From NCBI GenBank assembly GCA_036927565.1, contig JAYESD010000006.1:105435353-105499352 (forward strand): 64,000 bases of DNA. Reading direction: 5' to 3'. Shown one piece after another: positions 20,576 through 32,126 of the stretch (the first letter of the stretch is position 1; each line of letters starts with the position of its first letter). Below the pieces are notes generated by a model. That model did not search any database. It was not told where the DNA came from and was given only the letters and a program-made list of their open reading frames with translations. The stretch comes from Tuctoria greenei (lineage: Eukaryota; Streptophyta; Magnoliopsida; Poales; Poaceae). The position numbers were made by a program, and so were the translations under genes.

Positions 20576-21970
20576 ATCAAGGGTTCAACCCTTATCACGG
20601 AGGTAGTTGAAGAACAAGCTTGGGGGAGGACCCCCACTTGAGGTAACATGTATCACATTCCTTGCATATTTATTTTCCATCCATCCATCATCCACCTTGC
20701 ATTTTAAGAAAATATATATAAAAAAATAGGTTAGTTTTGCTTTCGTCAAATAAATATGTGCGGTAAGAATGATTTAGAATTCACATAGATGAAATGATGA
20801 ATAGCTGCTCTGTTTTATTTTCCTAAGTCTCTAGTTTACAACTTGCTACTCTCCGAATATTGCTTTAATTAGTTTGAAATACTTTTACCTTAATTTGGAA
20901 GTTGTGGGTAGCAAAAGCTTAATCTAATTCTAGGTTGTTGCAAGATTAGAATTAGTAATAGGGCTGCTATTCCTAGTTTGAAAGTAAAACTTAGATTTCT
21001 GGAGAAATTATAAAAAGATTTAAGTTTCCCTCAATTGATTGGAAATACCTACCAATGACATATGATGTTCATACATAGAGAAAACCTTATGCATATGCTA
21101 TTTGCTTTCACATTGAGCCTTGTCAAACTAGTATAGACCTATGTGAGAAATCATTCAACTCTTTTTGAATTCAAGACTTCACTTGCACATGCTATACTTC
21201 TACACTAGAAGTAAGCAAAACGTCCATCATATCCACCATACCACAACAAAAAGAGAAACTCCATGTTATTCATATTTAGCACTCTCTTCAAAATTCATTG
21301 CAAAGAAAGGGAGTAGAAGACATGGCTAAAAAAAATGCTTACATCATAAGCATGAAAAAAAGGAGAAAAGAAAAGTAGTCATGTTTCATCCCTGCAAAAG
21401 AAAGAGAGATTATACCAAAAAGGAGTTATCTCAAGTATCCACATCCACTTCCACTGCATCACACATGCACTAGTCTTGAATCAAAAAGTTTTGATTTGAA
21501 TTCTCCTAAGGCATACTCTTTTGACTTAGAAATATATGTGATGCAAATATGCCTACTTACTTTCCTTACCAAGCTCCACATACAAGCCATATTCAATGAG
21601 TAGGAATAGTAGAGGCACAATGCTTTGGTGATGAAATATTTCCACTATCCACAAATGAGTGATAGAGAGAATCAAATTGAGGTATTTAATATCTAAATTG
21701 AGTTCTCCGGGATTTAAGTGGAACTTGATTTCTAGGTTATGTTTGCTCCATTTGCTATTCTACCTTTCAACTACTCACGGATAAGAAAAAGCATAAGCCC
21801 CATGATAACTTAAGAAATGTAGAGTATCATAGCCAATTTCTGCAATACTAGGTAGAGTATCTTGTTGTGCATTAGATACTTTTGAAAATAAGACATTGTA
21901 GCAACTCCTGATCATCAACCTAAAGTCTCGACTTTGCTCGGGACGAGCAAAGGATAAGCTTGGGGGAGTT
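20576..21970 (+). mobile_element. ATH-1 3' internal region, non-coding
   Basis: This resumes ATH-1 after the ATCAA duplication. It has no gene of note and is A/T-rich. A polypurine-like AAGCTTGGGGGAG occurs at about 20617 and again at 21956-21968, the second abutting the LTR. A perfect 8-bp stem hairpin, TTTGCTCG-GGA-CGAGCAAA, lies at 21933-21951 just before that polypurine tract. Confidence 0.7.
21933..21951 (+). other. Hairpin before the ATH-1 polypurine tract
   Basis: An 8-bp perfect inverted repeat with a 3-base loop lies 5 bp before AAGCTTGGGGGAG. I recall similar hairpins at this place in other plant Athila/Tat elements. Confidence 0.6.
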
Positions 21971-23215
21971 TGTTGACGACTGTTATATACCAATTTCATC
22001 CGTCAATTTAACTCAATTATTTGAAGGATTTGTCATTTCTTGCACACATCACCTTCCTATCTAACCCAATTCCACTTGGACTTGGAGAAATATGTGTATG
22101 CATCATTTTATGCAGGAAATGAGGAAATGTAGAGGGACCAATCCTATAAAATATCACCCCAGCCAATCAGGCGACGACATGTGGCTTCCCAATCCTACAT
22201 TGGGGAAGGTATGGCTCATGTATTCTTTCTTGTTTTTGTGACTTTATGCATAATAAAGATAGTATATTTAGTCGCTACTTATACATATACTTGGGCAAAG
22301 CGTTTCTTGTTTGATTGTGGAGTCCATGTATGTGGAAGGTATAGCTTCTATGATGTTTCATCATGAACATATCTCATTATCATAGAATCTATAGACCCCC
22401 ACTATAGTCTAGTTAATTATAACATAACTAGGTTAGTATGGATAATTATGTTGTGTATCAACATTGGTTCAATGATGATTCAATTCATTGCCATAGGATG
22501 GCTTGTGCCTAGGCTCTTAAGGTAATTACTTAATATGCTAGCATGGTGCTAGGATAGCTAAGTAGAATTGGATGTCTCGTAGACCCACGGATTGCAGAGG
22601 TAAGCAATAGGTGGTGACAGCCCTATCTGTCCTTTGTAATCCTCCATGTTTGGCTATGCCACAGGCTCTTGGCGGGGGTCGCCCTAGTATTGCTAGGGGT
22701 AAGCCCGTGCCCGATGTGTTGAACCACATAGCATAAGTATTCACTATTGATCTAGCTTCTGGATAATTAGTTTATACTATGTATATGTACAATAGAGCAT
22801 AGTAGGAGTACCTCCATAACTCTCAACCTTAACTAACCTCTGGGATCCTCTTACCCCCCTTAGACTTGAAAGCTTTTGTGTGTGTCACACTATCTCCACT
22901 ATTATTGTATCCATCTTTACTAGATTCTTACCTAGACCTTTCTACCCTTTCCACTTGATGATTGTTATACCTCTTCCCTGCCTTCCTTTGGGATCAAATA
23001 AACGAAACCCATGGGAATACTCTTAAGGAGAAATGTTACAATGATATTTACGAGCGCTTGCGGAGTTCACTCTGTGATACAATAGAACCATTAACAAGCA
23101 TTTCTGACACATCAGTTGGAGATGTTTAGTTAATGGCGCATAAGAAATACCAACAAGCATTTCTGGCGCCGTTGCCGGAGATTATTTGTTAGTATATCTT
23201 AGGAGCCGTCAACAA
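21971..23215 (+). mobile_element. Right LTR of ATH-1, internally deleted
   Basis: It starts TGTTGACGAC after the polypurine tract. Compared with the Athila LTR at 44363 it lacks the block from about 22182 that holds the TATA box: CGACATGTGGC joins directly to TTCCCAATCCTAC. The 3' edge is uncertain. GCCGTCAACA at 23206-23215 pairs with the TGTTGAC start and gives TG...CA ends, but the left LTR seems to end before a primer site. A second primer-site-like TGGCGCCGTTGCC lies inside the tail at 23165. After 23215 the sequence becomes Sirevirus pol. Confidence 0.65.
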
Positions 23216-23929
23216 CCACTTGGATCTGAATGAAGATGGACCAAACGTTGATCAAAAGGTATATCACTCCATGATTGGATCTCTACTCTACTTATGTGTA
23301 TCTAGGTTAGACATTATGTTGAGTGTATGCTTGTGTGCAAGGTTTCAAGCCAACCCAAAAGAGTGTCATTTGACAGCCGTTAAGAGAATCTTGCGATATT
23401 TAGTTCATACACCCAACCAAGGCCTTTGGTACCCCAAAGGTTCCAAATTCAATCTCATTGGTTACTCCGGTGCAGATTATGCCAGATGCAAGGTAGATAA
23501 AAAAGTACCTCCGGTACATGCCAATTCCTAGGGATATCCCTAGTTTCTTGGTCCTCCAAGAAACAAAACTCCATTGCCCTATCCACGGCCGAAGCAGAGT
23601 ATGTTGCAGTCAGGAGTTGCTGTGCACAACTCCTTTGGATGCGACAAACTCTAAGGGATTACAATTACAATATCAACCGTATTCCACTCCTTTGTGATAA
23701 TGAGAGTGCCATTAAAATTGCCGATAATCCCATTGAGCACTCTAGGACCAAACACATAGACATCCGACATCACTTTTTGAGAGACCATTCAATGAAGTGA
23801 GATATAGACATTTCACATGTCAGTACCGAAAAGCAACTAGCCGATATTTTCACCAAGCCACTTGATGAAAAACACTTTTGCGAACTCCGAAATGAACTAA
23901 ATATCCTTGATGCTCGGAGTGTGGCTTGA
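23216..23929 (+). pseudogene. SIR-3 pol C-terminal fragment (RT end, RNase H)
   Basis: This plus-strand fragment matches the RT-RNase H part of SIR-1/SIR-2 pol, from DLNEDGPNVDQKVYHSMIGS to a final RSVA stop. It is open to about 23528, then shifted after KCKVDKK-type sequence; the conserved STAEAEYVA region continues in another frame. It is the remains of the element into which ATH-1 appears to have inserted, so its 5' part would lie left of the window. Confidence 0.75.
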
Positions 23930-24287
23930 AATCTTGTATACCTGAATGCTATCGTCAAAATTCATTGATTGTGTTGTGAAAATCATCTCTCTCAATTTTC
24001 CCAAAAAACTATGTCAATTACTAGATCTTGGTGAATTATGATCATCGCTTGATTGTTGAATGCTTACTGATCATACTCATCAAGATTATTTGATTTGATT
24101 TGCCTCCCTATTTTCTTAATAAGTACCTTCGAATATATACGAATGGGCTAAGCATTTCTTCCCTGGTAACCGCGGACTAGTCCGTGGTTGCCCGGACTAG
24201 TCCGTAGTGTGACGGTTAGGCCGGACTAGTCCGACAGACCACGGACTAGTCTGATACAGTGTCTAGAAAAGTTCGGACTAGTCTGAT
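23930..24287 (+). promoter_or_regulatory. SIR-3 spacer, first part, with palindromes
   Basis: Non-coding. It is the counterpart of 12960-13369 in SIR-1 on the other strand. Six or so palindromes (GGACTAGTCC and one-mismatch forms) lie at 24173-24287. SIR-2 inserted in the last one, duplicating CTGAT. Confidence 0.65.
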
Positions 24288-25855
24288 TGAATGTAGGCCT
24301 AGAGGGGGGGGGGGTGAATAGGCCTTTTTGAAATTTCTCGGTTCCTGTAGCACTTCAACAACAAGGTCAAAACCAGATATATCGGACTAGTCCGGTAAAG
24401 TGCGGACTAGTCCGGATTTCACGGGCTAGGTTGATCAAGTTAGGTCAATTTGATTGTTTCGTTGACGTTTGCAGCGGAAATATAAACTTTAATAAAAGTT
24501 CAATAGTTGTATGTCAAGTTCTATTGCAAGTATGATTCTTGTTCAACTATTTAACTTGAATTCAACAAAATGAATCAAACCCTAGATAATGTTGATCAAC
24601 TAGAATGATGAACACAAACGAACAAGACACAAGATTTATCCCGTGGTTCGGTTACCACGAAGGCAACCTACGTCCACGTTGAGGAGCCCACAAAAGGACC
24701 GGGTCTTCACCAACCCTTCCCTCGTCGGATCGCCACGAAGGCCAATCCTCTTCCACTAATCACACAGGGGTAAATCACCAAGTTGAAGGGGCGATCTCAC
24801 AAGTTGAGAGCTCCCTTGATTACAAGTTTCAAGACCACCAATAACACACTTCGAAATATACAAATTGAGATACAAGAGTGTGTTAGAGATTCAAACCAAG
24901 AGCTCAATCGTGTGCCAAGTGCCCTCTCCAATGATCTACAAGTGATCTTCAATGGATTGATTGATTTTGCACTTAATTTCGTGGAGAGAGATGGTTTTTG
25001 AGTCTCTTGGGAGGTGTGACGGCGCTAGGGTTCGAGAGTTGGTGAAAGTGGGCCGTGCACCTCTATTTATATGGGGTTTCCAAAAGTGACCGTTAGGGTT
25101 CAGAAAGATAGGACTAGTCCGTGGTGGTGACCGGACTAGTCCGGTGTGCTGTGCGAAGCAAACCCTAAGTGTCCAGGAATATCGGACTAGTCTGGTTGAA
25201 AACGGACTTGTCCGATTTCGCTGCTGGAAATCTTCGGACTAGTCCGATTGTCATCGGACTTGTCCGGACCTGTGAAACCCTAAGTGTTTAGGATGACAAG
25301 TCCGCACTTGGAGGACTTGTCCGATTTAGATCAGAGTGTATATCGGACTAGTCCGTGTAATCACCGGACCTGTCCGAAGTGGATCAGAAAGAATATCAGA
25401 CTAGTCCGAGTCACAACGGACTTGTCCGATTTTGTGTGACTTGTGCATTGTGTTAAGGACTAGTCCGCATTGGAGAGGACTAGTCCGAAGTGGATCAGAA
25501 AGATATCGGACTAGTCCGGTAGAGACCGGACTTGTCCGATCTAGTGCAGAAAGTGATATCGGACTAGTCCGGCTGATATCGGACTAGTTCGGTCCTGTAT
25601 AACTTTGTGCATTGCATGTGTGTGCTTGAAAGTGATTGAGCTCTTGGGTGTGTTTCCTTAACACACTCCATACATGATAATCTACTATTTTCTTCTTCTT
25701 GAGCTCAAATTCACTTTGCTTCTCATTTCCCTTCTTTTTGGCATTTTGCTTATTTTTCATCATTTGCCTGCATTCATCTCAACAAAAGGATTAGGATCCC
25801 AATTGCTTGTCATAAATCATCCAAAACCCACAAGGGAGTCCTAGATGCACTTTCA
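24288..25855 (-). repeat. SIR-2 3' LTR
   Basis: 1568 bp. It is longer than the SIR-1 LTR mainly because of one extra doublet-bearing block in the U3 array (near 25518-25560). The inverted TATA box is at 25064-25071, the palindrome array at 25111-25592. Confidence 0.88.
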
Positions 25856-26421
25856 ATCTCCCCCTTTTTGGTGATTGATGACAACCAATTGAGATTTCAC
25901 AAAATGAGGTATAAAATGAGATTTTCATAAAGTATGCACATATGACTTAAAAATACATAAAGCAACAAGATAATTATTCATGTGTGCATTCTTTATGGTG
26001 GGATGCATACTAAGAGCATGAATGCATTAAGAATGGCAGAATTTGCATTGATCAACTAATATCAAGTGAATATGGCATTTCAGGAGCAAAAATTCAGATT
26101 TCATCACACACTTGCAAATTAATTGAGCAATTCATCACAGGACCAAACATGATATGAAAATAGTGTTAAACAAATACAATCACAATTAAAAATACATAGA
26201 CACCAAAAAGAGAGAGAGGAAGGTCCAATAATTGAGAGTAGAGAGGCAAAACAATTCAAATAATCTTGATGAATTTGACCAGTAAGCAAACAACAATCAT
26301 ACTATGATCAAAAATTCATCAAGATCTAATAATTGACATAGTTTTTCGAGAGAAAAATGAGGAGGGGTAATTTTCACAAATCAATCAACATTTTGAAGTA
26401 AGCATACAGGTATGCAACTTT
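25856..26421 (-). other. SIR-2 3' untranslated region with deletion junctions
   Basis: It has no gene. A polypurine tract (TCTCCCCCTTTTT on the plus strand) abuts the LTR at 25857-25869. Compared with SIR-1, two deletions are visible: one at 26200/26201 and one at about 26218-26226, the latter at a shared AAGGTCC. The second removed the whole extra ORF and most of the spacer. Confidence 0.8.
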
Positions 26422-29400
26422 TCAAGCCACACTCCGAGAATCAAGAATGTTTAGCTCATTTCGGAGTTCGCAAAAACGTTTTTCATCAAGTGGCTTGGTG
26501 AATATGTCGGCCAATTGTTTTTGGGTGTTGACATGAGAGATGGATATGTCTCCTTTCATGGAATGGTCTCTCATGAAATGGTGTCTTATGTCAATGTGTT
26601 TAGTCCTAGAGTGCTCAACTGGATTGTGGGCTATTTTAATGGCACTCTCATTATCACAAAGGAGAGGAATACGGTTCATATTGTAACCGTAATCCCTTAG
26701 AGTTTGTCGCATCCAAAGGAGTTGTGCGCAACAACTCCCGGCTGCAACATACCCCGCTTCGGCTGTGGATAATGCAATGGAATTCTGTTTCTTGGATGAC
26801 CAAGAAACTAAGGATCTTCCTAGGAATTGGCAAGTGCCGGAAGTGCTTTTTCTATCAACTTTGCACCCGGCATAACCTGCATCGGAATACCCAATGAGAT
26901 TGAATTTTGAGCCTTTTGGGTACCAAAGACCAAGGTTTGGTGTATGAACTAAATATCTTAGGATTCTCTTTACGGCTGTCAAATGACATTCCTTAGGGTT
27001 GGCTTGAAATCTTGCACACAAACATACACTCAACATAATATCTGGCCTAGATGCACATAAGTATAGTAAGGATCCAATCATGGAGCTATATACCTTTTGG
27101 TCGACGCTCGGTCCATCTTCATTGAGATCCAAGTGGCCATTCGTTGCTATGGGAGTCTTTATGGGCTTTGCCTTGTCCATGCCAAACTTCTTGAGGATGT
27201 CCTGTGTGTACTTGGTTTGGCTTATGAATGTTCCTTCCCTTTGTTGCCGCACTTGGAATCCCAAGAAGTACTTCAATTCTCCCATCATTGACATTTCAAA
27301 TCTGTCTGTCATAATTTTACTAAACTCTTCACAGAAAGATTGGTTAGTTGATCCAAAAATTATATCATCAACATAGATTTGGCAAATAAAAAGATCATTA
27401 TCCAGATTTTTTGTGAATAATGTATAGTCTACTTTGCCAATTTGAAAACCATTATCAATTAAAAAATCTCTAAGACACTCATACCAAGCTCTAGGAGCTT
27501 GTTTGAGGCCATAGAGAGCCTTACGCAGTTTATACACGTGGTCGGGGAACTCTTCGTCTTCAAACCCAGGTGGTTGCTCCACGTACACCTCCTCCTTGAT
27601 CGGTCCGTTGAGGAAGGCGCTTTTCACGTCCATTTGATACAGCTTGAAATCATGGTGAGTAGCATATGCAAGTAATATTCTAATTGATTCAAGCCTAGCT
27701 ACTGGAGCAAAGGTTTCATCGAAATCCAAACCTTCGACTTGTGAGTAACCTTTGGCCACAAGTCGTGCCTTGTTTCTTGTCACCACTCCGTGTTCGTCTT
27801 GCTTGTTGCGGAAGACCCACTTGGTGCCCACAATATTTGCATTGGGTCTTTCCACAAGTTCCCAAACTTCGTTTCTCTTGAAATTGTTCAACTCTTCTTG
27901 CATTGCCACCACCCAGTCCGGATCCTTCAATGCATCCTCAGTCCTGCGGGGTTCCAAAAAGGAGACAAACGAGTAATGTTCATAGAAATTTGCTATACGA
28001 GATCTAGTGGTTACTCCCTTTTGGATGTCGCCGATGATGTTGTCGATTGGATGATCCCTTTGAATGCATTGGTGTACTCTTGGGTGTGGCACTTGGGGGG
28101 TCGTATGTTGGTGATCATCTTCTTCTCCCCCTGAGTTGTTGTCCTCGTTGATTTGTTGATCATGTTCATATTCCTGTGATTGATCTTGTATCGAGGCTCC
28201 CCCTTGATTGTTGATCTCCTCTTGTGGTTCACTTTCCCCTTTTATTTGTGACGATGACTCTTGTGGCCGTACTTTGCCTAGAGCCATCCTCTTCAATGCT
28301 TGATAGGGGGCTTCCTCTTTACCTAATTCACATTGATCAACTTGCTCCTTTTGGGAGCCATTAGTTTCATCGAACACTACGTCACGTGCCACTTCAACAA
28401 GTCCGGAGGCCTTGTTGAAAACACGATAGGCATAAGTGTTCGAATCATAACCAAGCAAGAAACTTTCATCGGACTTCGAAGCGAACTTTGAAGTCCTGGG
28501 CTTCTTGTTCAAAATATAGCAAGGAGAACCGAAAACTCGAAAATATGAAATGTTCGGTTTGTTACCGGTGAGTAGCTCATATGGGGTCTTCTTTAGTAGT
28601 CGATGAAGGTAGAGTCGATTTGTGGCATGGCAAGCGGTGTTGATTGCTTCCGCCCAAAATCGATCCGAAGTCTTGTATTCATCGAGCATTGTTCTTGCCA
28701 TCTCTATGAGCGTTCGGTTCTTCCTTTCGGCAACTCCGTTTTGTTGTGGAGAGTATGGTGCTGAGAATTCGTGCTTGATTCCTTCCTCATCAAGGTACTC
28801 CTCCACTTGTATGTTCTTGAAATCCGTGCCGTTGTCGCTCCGAATACTCTTGATTGATAGTGAGAACTCGTTTTGCGCTCGCTTGAAGAATTTCTTGAGT
28901 GTTCCTTGTGTTTCTGACTTGTCATGCAAAAAGAACACCCAAGTGAAGCTGGAAAAATCATCAATAATAACTAAACCGTATTTATTACCGCCAATGCTTA
29001 TATAAGCAATTGGACCAAACAAGTCCATATGAAGTAGTTCGAGCGGTCTTGTCGTGGTCATGATGTTCTTCGCGGGATGTTGTGCTCCAACTTGCTTCCC
29101 TGCTTGGCACGCGCTACAAGGCCTGTCTTTCTCAAACACAACATCTTTCAATCCTCGGATGTGATCGCCCTTGAGGAGTTTTTGAAGGTTCCTCATACCA
29201 ACATGTGCCAGCCGTCTATGCCACAGCCAACCCATGTTGGTCTTTGCAATCAAGCATGTGTCGAGTTCGGCTTTATTCTTGTTGAAGTCAACAAGGTAAA
29301 GCTTTCCCTTTAACATACCCTTGACTGCAACGGAACCATCACTCCTCCTTGAAACGGTCACACCCTCGTTAGTAAACAAGCAATTATAACCTTTGTCGCA

Positions 29401-29793
29401 TAATTGAGATATGGACAGAAGGTTATAATCTAAAGATTCAACATGTAGAATATGAGAAAGAGTGTGTTCAGAGGATATTGCTATTTTACCGGTACCGAGG
29501 ACCCTTCCTTGACTATTATCCCCAAAGTAGATGCCTTCGTTTGGGTCCTTGTTCACTTCATACTCCGCAAACATCCTCCTCTCTCCGGTCATGTGGTTGG
29601 TGCATCCACTGTCTAGCACCCATTTGGATCCACCGGAGGAGAAGGCCTGCAAACACAAATTACGCCTTGGTTTTAGGTACCCAAACTTGCTTGGGTCCTT
29701 GGAGGTTAGTAACAATACATTTGGGCACCCACACATGGGATTTTGTGTTTCCATGGCGTGGCCCAACATAATAAGCATACACTTTACCAACAT
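26422..29793 (-). CDS. SIR-2 pol polyprotein, 1123 aa, open
   Basis: This is one uninterrupted frame for the complete copia pol. Protease: VLDSGCTNHMTG near residue 57. GAG pre-integrase: HRRLAHVG and CSACQAGKQ. Integrase: HMDLFGP, SDNGTDF and QQNGVAERKNRT supply the expected D, D and E residues, near 245-355. RT runs from about 640: TKWVFRNKQDE, FAPVARLESIR, then the invariant NGPIKEEVYVEQPPGFE and YVDDIIFGS. RNase H: GTCQFLGRSL, the STAEAGYVA block (SIR-1 has STAEAEYVA, the conserved form, so a catalytic-region Glu is changed here) and ADIFTKPLDE. It makes cDNA and integrates it. Pol lies +1 to gag with an overlap of about 130 bp, so it would need frameshifting or another bypass. It would still lack a functional gag in cis. 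Confidence 0.9.
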   Translation of the reverse strand: MLVKCMLIMLGHAMETQNPMCGCPNVLLLTSKDPSKFGYLKPRRNLCLQAFSSGGSKWVLDSGCTNHMTGERRMFAEYEVNKDPNEGIYFGDNSQGRVLGTGKIAISSEHTLSHILHVESLDYNLLSISQLCDKGYNCLFTNEGVTVSRRSDGSVAVKGMLKGKLYLVDFNKNKAELDTCLIAKTNMGWLWHRRLAHVGMRNLQKLLKGDHIRGLKDVVFEKDRPCSACQAGKQVGAQHPAKNIMTTTRPLELLHMDLFGPIAYISIGGNKYGLVIIDDFSSFTWVFFLHDKSETQGTLKKFFKRAQNEFSLSIKSIRSDNGTDFKNIQVEEYLDEEGIKHEFSAPYSPQQNGVAERKNRTLIEMARTMLDEYKTSDRFWAEAINTACHATNRLYLHRLLKKTPYELLTGNKPNISYFRVFGSPCYILNKKPRTSKFASKSDESFLLGYDSNTYAYRVFNKASGLVEVARDVVFDETNGSQKEQVDQCELGKEEAPYQALKRMALGKVRPQESSSQIKGESEPQEEINNQGGASIQDQSQEYEHDQQINEDNNSGGEEDDHQHTTPQVPHPRVHQCIQRDHPIDNIIGDIQKGVTTRSRIANFYEHYSFVSFLEPRRTEDALKDPDWVVAMQEELNNFKRNEVWELVERPNANIVGTKWVFRNKQDEHGVVTRNKARLVAKGYSQVEGLDFDETFAPVARLESIRILLAYATHHDFKLYQMDVKSAFLNGPIKEEVYVEQPPGFEDEEFPDHVYKLRKALYGLKQAPRAWYECLRDFLIDNGFQIGKVDYTLFTKNLDNDLFICQIYVDDIIFGSTNQSFCEEFSKIMTDRFEMSMMGELKYFLGFQVRQQREGTFISQTKYTQDILKKFGMDKAKPIKTPIATNGHLDLNEDGPSVDQKVYSSMIGSLLYLCASRPDIMLSVCLCARFQANPKECHLTAVKRILRYLVHTPNLGLWYPKGSKFNLIGYSDAGYAGCKVDRKSTSGTCQFLGRSLVSWSSKKQNSIALSTAEAGYVAAGSCCAQLLWMRQTLRDYGYNMNRIPLLCDNESAIKIAHNPVEHSRTKHIDIRHHFMRDHSMKGDISISHVNTQKQLADIFTKPLDEKRFCELRNELNILDSRSVA

Positions 29794-32074
29794 TATTTTT
29801 CATTAATACATAAGAAGCATCAAAGGTTTTAAACAAGAGTTGCTGTTGATTATGGGTCGGACCAGTCTGTGTGACCGGACTTGTCCGGATGACCGGACTT
29901 GTCCGGACCACAACCGGACTAGTCCGGTTTTCATGAGAGTTCAAGTTTTTAGTTTTCGAGTTACCAGGTTGTGAGGGTCCTCCCTTCACAAAGGTAATCC
30001 TTCCCTTGTTATTCTTATGATTTCCAGCTCTTTGCTTTCCATCATAAGAGTAACCAATGCCATACTTGACATTTGGAGGTCTTTGGACCAAATATGCACT
30101 ACGTGCATAGTTGATCCTCTCCTTGTCAAATATTACACATTGGGTAGGATTTTTGTCCTTTGTGGAGGTAGAATTTTCCTTCAACCTGGTGTTAATTTTA
30201 TCACATTTGCAAATATGAGCGATATTAGTTGAAGTGGGTTGAGAAGGTAGGCTTGAAGAGGAGGAAGGTTCACTAAGCTTGAGTGACTCAACCTGCACTT
30301 CAAGGATCTTGTTGACCTTGATTAGGTCATCAAGTTGATCCTTGATTGCAACGTTTGAGTTGGTTAAATCCAAGCAAGTTTTCTTGCTTGAAGCTAGCTC
30401 AAGCTCTAGTGAGTGGTTTCTCTCCTTTTCAAGAACTAGAAGATTGTCAAGTTCGACATGCTTCTCCTTTTGGGAAATAATCATGTCTTCTTGACGATCA
30501 ATTAGCTCTTCCTTCTCAACAAGTTGGTTAAGCAAGAATTTCATTTTAGCAGCAGTTTTTCTATCTAAACCAATTAGCATATCTTCATCATCACTATCTA
30601 GATCATCATCACTTGAGTAAGAATGCAAGGAAGGAGTTTTGATGTTTACCTTGCGTTTACCTTCCTTAGCCATGAGGCAAGTTCCATTTGCCTTCTTTGC
30701 ACCGAGCGTGGGGAAGAGTGTGGGTTTCTTGGACATGCTTTCAATGGCTATGCTAGCCATTTCTTCTTCATCGGACGATGAGGACTCATCGTTTGAGTCC
30801 CACTCCTTTCCGATGTGTGCTTGTTCAGCTTGTTTCTTCTTCTTGAAGAATTTCTTCGGTTGAGGCTTGGACTCTTTACTCTTCTTCTTGTTGTCCTCAT
30901 ACGGGCAATCGACTATAAAGTGATTGTACTCACCACAATTATAGCATGCCCGCCTCATCTTCGGCTTTGTCTTCTCCTTGTATTTTCCTTCTCTCGATTT
31001 TGTTCCTTGTCTTTTCTTCATAATTCTTTTGAACTTCTTCATGATCAAAATCATATCTTCTTCGTCCAGCTCGCTGCTTTCATCGTCGCTGTCCTCCTCA
31101 AGCTGTGCTTCTCTTGCTTCTTTGGATAGAGGCTTGAGTGAGGACTTTAGGGCAACTACCTTCTTCTTGGCTGATGTGAGGTCGGCTATTTCTTTTACAT
31201 GCTTGACTTGCTTCTCCATCATCTCAAAGTTGATGATTTTGCCAAGCAGTTCATCCGGAGTCATTTTCTTGTACCCGGGACTTTCTCGGATCATAGAGCA
31301 AAGTGTGACGTTGCGAGGCATAAAGGCTCTAAGGATGAGCTTTACAACCTCGTGGTCATTCCACTTTGTGCTCCCATATGATCGAACCTTGTTCACAAGA
31401 GTCTTCAGTCTATTGTACATGTCCTAGGGAGACTCATCTTCCTCAATCGCGAACCTTCCTAGTTCGCCTTCAATCATTTCAATCTTTGCCTCCCGCACAT
31501 GCCGGTCACCTTCATGTGTTGTCTGTAGTGTGTCCCAGATTTCTTTGGCAATATCCAATCCGTCCACCTTTGTGAATTCATCTCGACTTAGAGATGAGGT
31601 GATAAGGGCTGCGGCTTGGGCATTCCTGTGGATGGCTTGCTCTTGACTTGGCGTGAGCTCTTCATCGTCATCAGGGATGTTTATTCCTGTGCACACAATA
31701 TGCCATAAACTTGGGTTAAGGGAAATCAAGTGCATCTTCATATTTTGCCTCCACATGGAATAATCACTCCCATCGAAGTGTGGGGCTTTTTCGAGAGGAA
31801 TAGATAGATAATGACTGCTGTCAGAATTTAAACGGTCATAATTAAAAGGATATCGGGAGTAGTCGGTGTGACTACTCCCCTTCTTCTTTTCTTCGACTTT
31901 AGATTTCCCTTTGGAAAGCGCTTTCTTTCTAAGGAGTGCTTTCAGCTCCAATGTCTCCTCATCATCATCATCGAAGTCTTGAATGGCTTCGAGATACTTT
32001 TCAAGCTTTTGGTGCTTGTCATTGTTCATTTCTTCCTGGTTGTTGATTTTCTGGACTTCCTTCATGTCCGACAT
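29660..32074 (-). pseudogene. SIR-2 gag, one nonsense stop
   Basis: It is collinear with SIR-1 gag, with the first ATG at 32074. TAG at 31424-31426 replaces the CAG of SIR-1 (EDESP then DMYNRL), cutting it after about 216 codons, before the zinc knuckle. Everything downstream is open: knuckle CYNCGEYNHFIVDC, coiled coil, and the palindrome-encoded R-T-S-P-V repeats at 29857-29928. The loss is a single C-to-T change. Confidence 0.88.
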
Positions 32075-32112
32075 GATCTCTTCGAGTGGTTGCACTCTTT
32101 CTTGAAGAACCT

Positions 32113-32124
32113 GCTCTGATACCA
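32113..32124 (-). other. SIR-2 primer binding site (tRNA-iMet)
   Basis: It is identical to the SIR-1 site, two bases from the 5' LTR. Confidence 0.9.
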
Positions 32125-32126
32125 AT

